A stretch of 64,000 bases of DNA. Source: Solibacteraceae bacterium (GTDB taxonomy: Bacteria; Acidobacteriota; Terriglobia; Bryobacterales; Bryobacteraceae). Below, in pieces: positions 60,886-64,000 of this stretch. The notes under the pieces are model-generated. The model saw only the letters and a list, made by a program, of their open reading frames with translations, did not search any database and was not told where the DNA came from. The translations under genes were made by a program, and so were the position numbers. The stretch is from assembly GCA_021324015.1 (NCBI GenBank), contig JAJPJX010000050.1, forward strand, positions 62,001 to 126,000. The letters run 5' to 3'. Each line of letters begins with the position of its first letter. Within the stretch, counting starts at the first letter, position 1.

Positions 60886-61997
60886 GACTCCGCCCGCACC
60901 AGAACGTCCGGATAATAACGCCCGATATTATTACAGTCGAGCAAAACGTGTTCCGTGTAGACCGCCAGCGGCGTGGGTTCCCGGTTGAGGACGGCCAGCG
61001 CCAGCCGGACGAGCTTTTCCCCGTATCGCTCGGGAAAGTAAGCTACCGATCCGATCAGAGGCGTCCCGGGCCGGCACATTTCGACGCGGCTTTCCGTGGT
61101 GGCGTTCTGTCCCACAATCGCGGCCGTCTCCGCCCGCCGTGCCGCCAGCACCGCCTCTACCGCGCCGATGGCGCTGGGGTCGTTAAACGCCGAAAACAGC
61201 AGGCGGCTGTCGCGGGGAAGCGATTGCAGCAGTTGCCCGATGGCGGCGCAGGTCGCTTCGCGGTGCGCCAGGCCATCCAGGTGGATCACGCAGGACGCCG
61301 GAAAATCAGGAAGGATCTGCCGCACTCCCTCCACGGTGCCCGTCAGCCGCGCCCGTGTTGCCGGCGAAGTCAGTGAAGACTCGACGAGGATCAGGCGATC
61401 GAACGAGCCCCTCCAGTGCTCGCGGGCGAAAGCCCCCAGGGCGTTACCGGCGATCAGACCCGCACGGTAATTGTTGCCGCCGAAGAACACGGCGCCGGGA
61501 ATCGGGTTCTCCACCGCGATCACGGGCAGACCGGCCCCGATGAAACGGTCGCCCAGCACGTGGGCAACCACGTCGATCGGCTGGAACATGATCACGACAT
61601 CGACCTTGGCCTCGATGAATACCTGAGCGTTCGCCAGATCGTCGTCCGGGTTCCCGTCGCTGCTGTTTAGCATGATTAATTCGAGGCCGGAGCCGGTGGC
61701 GGCCTTCTGGATGCCCAGGGTCACATCGCGCCGAAACGGGGTGCCCGCGAGCGGGGCGGAGTAGCCGATTCGCGTGCGGCGCCGGCGGTAACTCGCCCGG
61801 TAGCTCTTGTTTTCCAGCCGCTCCACATAGCCCCGGCTCTCGAGCGTGTGCAGAATCCGGAACACCCCTCCCCGTTCCAGCCCGGTGGCGGCCACGATCT
61901 CCGGAATGCGCAGCGCGCGGCCCGCGCGTTCCAGAAGCTCCAGAACCACCAGGCCCTTTTCGAGCGTCCCCAGTCTGTACGGATCCGTCCCTTCCAT
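60882..61997 (-). CDS. hybrid transcription regulator: IclR-type winged helix fused to a sugar-type periplasmic-binding domain
   Basis: The 371-residue product begins with an IclR-like wHTH (LEKGLVVLELLERAGRALRIPEIVAATGLERGGVFRILHTLESRGYV, about residues 11-60). From about 75 a type-1 periplasmic-binding fold follows (RIGYSAPLAGTPFRRDVTLGIQKAA, VDVVIMFQPID, GLPVIAVENP, RLLFSAFNDPSAIGAVEAVL), as in LacI/GalR or RbsB proteins. No signal peptide is present, so it is cytoplasmic. The normal IclR effector domain is replaced by a LacI-like sensor. It lies between GH106 and the divergent receptor gene and probably controls both. Confidence 0.88.
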   Translation of the reverse strand: MEGTDPYRLGTLEKGLVVLELLERAGRALRIPEIVAATGLERGGVFRILHTLESRGYVERLENKSYRASYRRRRTRIGYSAPLAGTPFRRDVTLGIQKAATGSGLELIMLNSSDGNPDDDLANAQVFIEAKVDVVIMFQPIDVVAHVLGDRFIGAGLPVIAVENPIPGAVFFGGNNYRAGLIAGNALGAFAREHWRGSFDRLILVESSLTSPATRARLTGTVEGVRQILPDFPASCVIHLDGLAHREATCAAIGQLLQSLPRDSRLLFSAFNDPSAIGAVEAVLAARRAETAAIVGQNATTESRVEMCRPGTPLIGSVAYFPERYGEKLVRLALAVLNREPTPLAVYTEHVLLDCNNIGRYYPDVLVRAES

Positions 61998-62030
61998 GTG
62001 CGTCTACTTACCGGCGGCGGTAAATTGCTC

Positions 62031-62060
62031 TTGACATCGCCGCGTCCGCTGACATACAGT
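62031..62060 (+). promoter_or_regulatory. promoter for the receptor gene
   Basis: A perfect TTGACA (62031-62036) lies 18 bp from TACAGT (62055-62060, four of six consensus bases). Transcription would begin near 62067, giving a leader of about 52 bases. The candidate operator 62085-62101 falls downstream of the start, where a bound repressor would block elongation. Confidence 0.45.
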
Positions 62061-62084
62061 CCCTGCACAATATTCGAACTCAGT

Positions 62085-62101
62085 TGTTTAACATATTAAC
62101 A
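62085..62101. promoter_or_regulatory. candidate operator in the receptor leader (TGTT-N9-AACA)
   Basis: TGTTTAACATATTAACA has arms TGTT and AACA with a 9-bp spacer, the same arms and spacing as at 60816-60832 before GH106. It ends 17 bp before the receptor ATG and lies in the gap shared with the divergent regulator. The AT-rich core stands out from the GC-rich flanks. Confidence 0.4.
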
Positions 62102-62118
62102 CTGGAAGGATTAGCGCC

Positions 62119-64000
62119 ATGTGGAATTCGCCGTTCTTCCGTTCTCTGGTGGCGATCGCCCTCCTTTGCGCGGTCCGGGCATTCGGACAGGGAACTTTGG
62201 GGAGCATTTCCGGACGTCTCACCGATACCTCGGGCAGCGTCCTGCTGAACGTTTCGCTGACGCTGACCAACACCGGCACCGGCCAGCAGAAAAAATCCAG
62301 GAGCGGGCCGGACGGCTACTACGCCTTCCCGGACCTCATGCCGGGCACGTATGCGCTACGGGCGGAGCTGCCCGGATTTCGCGTCGCCGTCACTCCCGAG
62401 CTGATTGTACAGGTGGACCAGGCCGTAAAGCACGATATCCAGATGCAGGTCGGCGAGCTGACCAGCACCGTGCAGGTGGACGCGGCTGCCCCGCTGTTGC
62501 AAGCTGAAACCTCCAGCACCGGCCAGGTCGTCACGGGCGATCAGATTCTGGAGATGCCGCTGAACGGCCGCAACTTCCTCTCGCTGGCGCTGCTGGTGCC
62601 GGGCGCCTCCGAGAATCCCGGAGCGCAAAGCCAGTTCAGCATCAACGGGCAGCGCGGCAATGAGACCTCTATGCTCTTTGACGGCTTGGATGCCAGGCTG
62701 TTCATGAACGGCCGGCCGGCGCTGACTCCGTCGGTCGATGCCGTGCAGGAGTTCAAAATCCAGCAGAACTCGTTCTCCGCCGCGTACGGCGACGGCACGG
62801 CCGTGGTAAACGCCCAATTACGAAGCGGCAGCAACGAGTTTCACGGCGACGTGTGGGAGTTCCTGCGCAACAACGCCGTGGACTCGAGAGGATTTTTCGA
62901 CCGCGCCGTTCCGCCCCTAAAGCGCAACCAGTTCGGGTTCACCTTTGGCGGCCCCATCCGCAGGAACAAGACGTTCTTTTTTACCAACTACGAGGGCCTG
63001 CGAACGCGGCGGTCCACCACCGGCTATGCCGAGATTCCGACGCCGGCGCAACTAAACGGCGACTTCGGCGGAAGCGCTCCCATTTACGACCCGCTGAACG
63101 TGGATCCCGGAACGGGTCAACGGCTTCCCTTTGCGAACAACGTCATCCCTGCAAACCGTGTTTCGATCTATGCAAAGACCGCCGCGCAGTGGTATCCGAA
63201 GCCAAACATCACCGGCGTGCAGGGATACAACTTTGCCAAAACGCTGACCAACCCGGAGAACGCCGATCAGGTGAATTTCCGCGTGGACCATCAATTAAAC
63301 GATCACGATTCGCTGTTCGCCCGGTTCAGCCGCTCCACGGACCACAGCGTCAGCGACAACCCGCTCCCCCTGAGCGGCGAGATCGACGACATCAACGGGC
63401 TCCAGGCGCTGGTGCACGAAACGCACATCTTCACCCCCGCCCTCCTGAACGAGTTTTCCTTGGGCTACAGTTACGGGCTGTTCCGCCTGGGCAACCCCCT
63501 TGCGCCCGCACCCCTGGCCGTCCAGGCGTTCGGGCTGCAAAATCTGAACATTCCCGCGGTGAATCAAGGCATGCCGCTGCTCAACGTGACGGGTTATTCC
63601 ACCATGGGTTCGGCGCAGTTCCGGCCGTTTGGCGGCCTGGAGAATCACTATCAGCTCAGTGACGACCTGTCGTGGACGCACGGCCGGCACCAGATCAAGA
63701 TCGGCGGCGAGGTGCGGCAGTATCGGCCGGCCCTCTACGACCAGTCCAGCCCGAACGGAAGCCTCTCCTTCAACGGACAATTCTCGGGCCTTGCGGGCAA
63801 GGCCGGCAACCCGGTGGCCGACCTGGTGCTCGGCTATCCGTATACCGCCACCGCCACGGAGCTGATCGGTTCCAATGGGCAGGTCACGCTCCGGTGGTGG
63901 CACTACGCGCTGTATTTCCAGGACGATTTCAAGCTCACCCCTAAGCTCACGCTGAACATGGGCCTGCGCTATGAATACGATCAGCCGTTCCACGAGATCT
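62119..64000 (+). CDS. Oar-like TonB-dependent receptor (partial, runs off window)
   Basis: At least 627 codons are open to the window end. A signal peptide (SLVAIALLCAVRAFGQ) is followed by a carboxypeptidase-regulatory-like domain (GSISGRLTDTSGSVLLNVSLTLTNTGTG, DGYYAFPDLMPGTYALRAELPGF). A plug follows (VVTGDQILEMPLNGRNFLSL, FKIQQNSFSAAYGDG), then barrel strands (NQFGFTFGGPIRRNKTFFFTNYEGLR, FQDDFKLTPKLTLNMGLRYEY). This is the Oar/SusC-like type abundant in Acidobacteria, for uptake of large ligands. GGAAGGA lies before the ATG. It is divergent from the hybrid regulator. Confidence 0.9.
   Translation, partial: MWNSPFFRSLVAIALLCAVRAFGQGTLGSISGRLTDTSGSVLLNVSLTLTNTGTGQQKKSRSGPDGYYAFPDLMPGTYALRAELPGFRVAVTPELIVQVDQAVKHDIQMQVGELTSTVQVDAAAPLLQAETSSTGQVVTGDQILEMPLNGRNFLSLALLVPGASENPGAQSQFSINGQRGNETSMLFDGLDARLFMNGRPALTPSVDAVQEFKIQQNSFSAAYGDGTAVVNAQLRSGSNEFHGDVWEFLRNNAVDSRGFFDRAVPPLKRNQFGFTFGGPIRRNKTFFFTNYEGLRTRRSTTGYAEIPTPAQLNGDFGGSAPIYDPLNVDPGTGQRLPFANNVIPANRVSIYAKTAAQWYPKPNITGVQGYNFAKTLTNPENADQVNFRVDHQLNDHDSLFARFSRSTDHSVSDNPLPLSGEIDDINGLQALVHETHIFTPALLNEFSLGYSYGLFRLGNPLAPAPLAVQAFGLQNLNIPAVNQGMPLLNVTGYSTMGSAQFRPFGGLENHYQLSDDLSWTHGRHQIKIGGEVRQYRPALYDQSSPNGSLSFNGQFSGLAGKAGNPVADLVLGYPYTATATELIGSNGQVTLRWWHYALYFQDDFKLTPKLTLNMGLRYEYDQPFHEI

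Noticed and set aside
1-64000. tRNA, rRNA, CRISPR, insertion sequence or phage genes
   Set aside because: None was recognised by eye in the intergenic spaces; a covariance-model and repeat search would be needed to exclude small RNAs.

Overview
The window is high-GC DNA, almost all coding, and most likely comes from an Acidobacteriota genome of the Bryobacterales/Solibacter type. The lineage call is an inference from gene content: a duplicated FtsX-type orphan permease (ADOP), an Oar-like receptor with an N-terminal carboxypeptidase-regulatory domain, an ECF sigma factor coupled to a PknB-TPR kinase, GH106 and GH29 glycosidases, a ThuA-like protein and a tandem universal stress protein. No rRNA, tRNA, CRISPR array, insertion sequence or prophage was recognised.

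Layout. 1-2471: end of the trmD-rplS-rnhB block with a 2OG-Fe(II) oxygenase. 2446-7624: a histidine-rich membrane protein, a small IPT/TIG protein, a TPR protein and a HD-GYP/GAF/GGDEF c-di-GMP enzyme. 7723-9395: a dienoyl-CoA-reductase-type SDR carrying a perfect in-frame 69-bp tandem duplication, coupled to a GNAT. 9477-11882: two HtrA-like proteases and a LuxR regulator whose receiver has lost its phospho-acceptor. 12028-18178: NfrB-like glycosyltransferase with a MshEN domain, ECF sigma factor plus Ser/Thr kinase, and a dihaem cytochrome c. 18189-22421 (minus): aroC-def-fmt-argJ plus a small secreted protein. 22543-25485: membrane protein, PilZ protein and a Tat-exported Gfo/Idh/MocA oxidoreductase. 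25493-29608: tightly overlapping homocysteine methyltransferase, DUF1638, MtaA/UroD-like methyltransferase and RACo-like corrinoid activator. 29595-34411: chagasin-like protein, SAM methyltransferase, universal stress protein, predicted beta-barrel and ThuA-like protein. 34529-38857: greA, CDP-alcohol phosphatidyltransferase, acpS, then nikR divergent from a CbiM(N)QO-type nickel ECF transporter. 38883-42541: small basic protein, dtd, glucuronokinase-like GHMP kinase, purM and purN. 42556-50706: GH29 and a TetR-controlled RND pump operon. 50731-57721: GT39, CocE-type hydrolase, enolase-superfamily enzyme, ADOP permease. 57972-64000: a glycan locus with a GH106 protein, an IclR-HTH/periplasmic-binding hybrid regulator and an Oar/TonB-type receptor that runs off the window.

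How the genes may work together. Three proteins concern c-di-GMP: the bifunctional HD-GYP/GGDEF enzyme, the MshEN glycosyltransferase and the PilZ protein. The 25.5-29.6 kb cluster looks like a corrinoid methyl-transfer and reactivation module without its own corrinoid protein. The 57.9-64 kb locus looks like a substrate-responsive rhamnoside module; the two promoters flanking its hybrid regulator share a TGTT-N9-AACA motif.

The most unusual items are the SDR duplication, the corrinoid/DUF1638 cluster, the hybrid regulator with its candidate operators, and the double-HtrA/pseudo-receiver operon.
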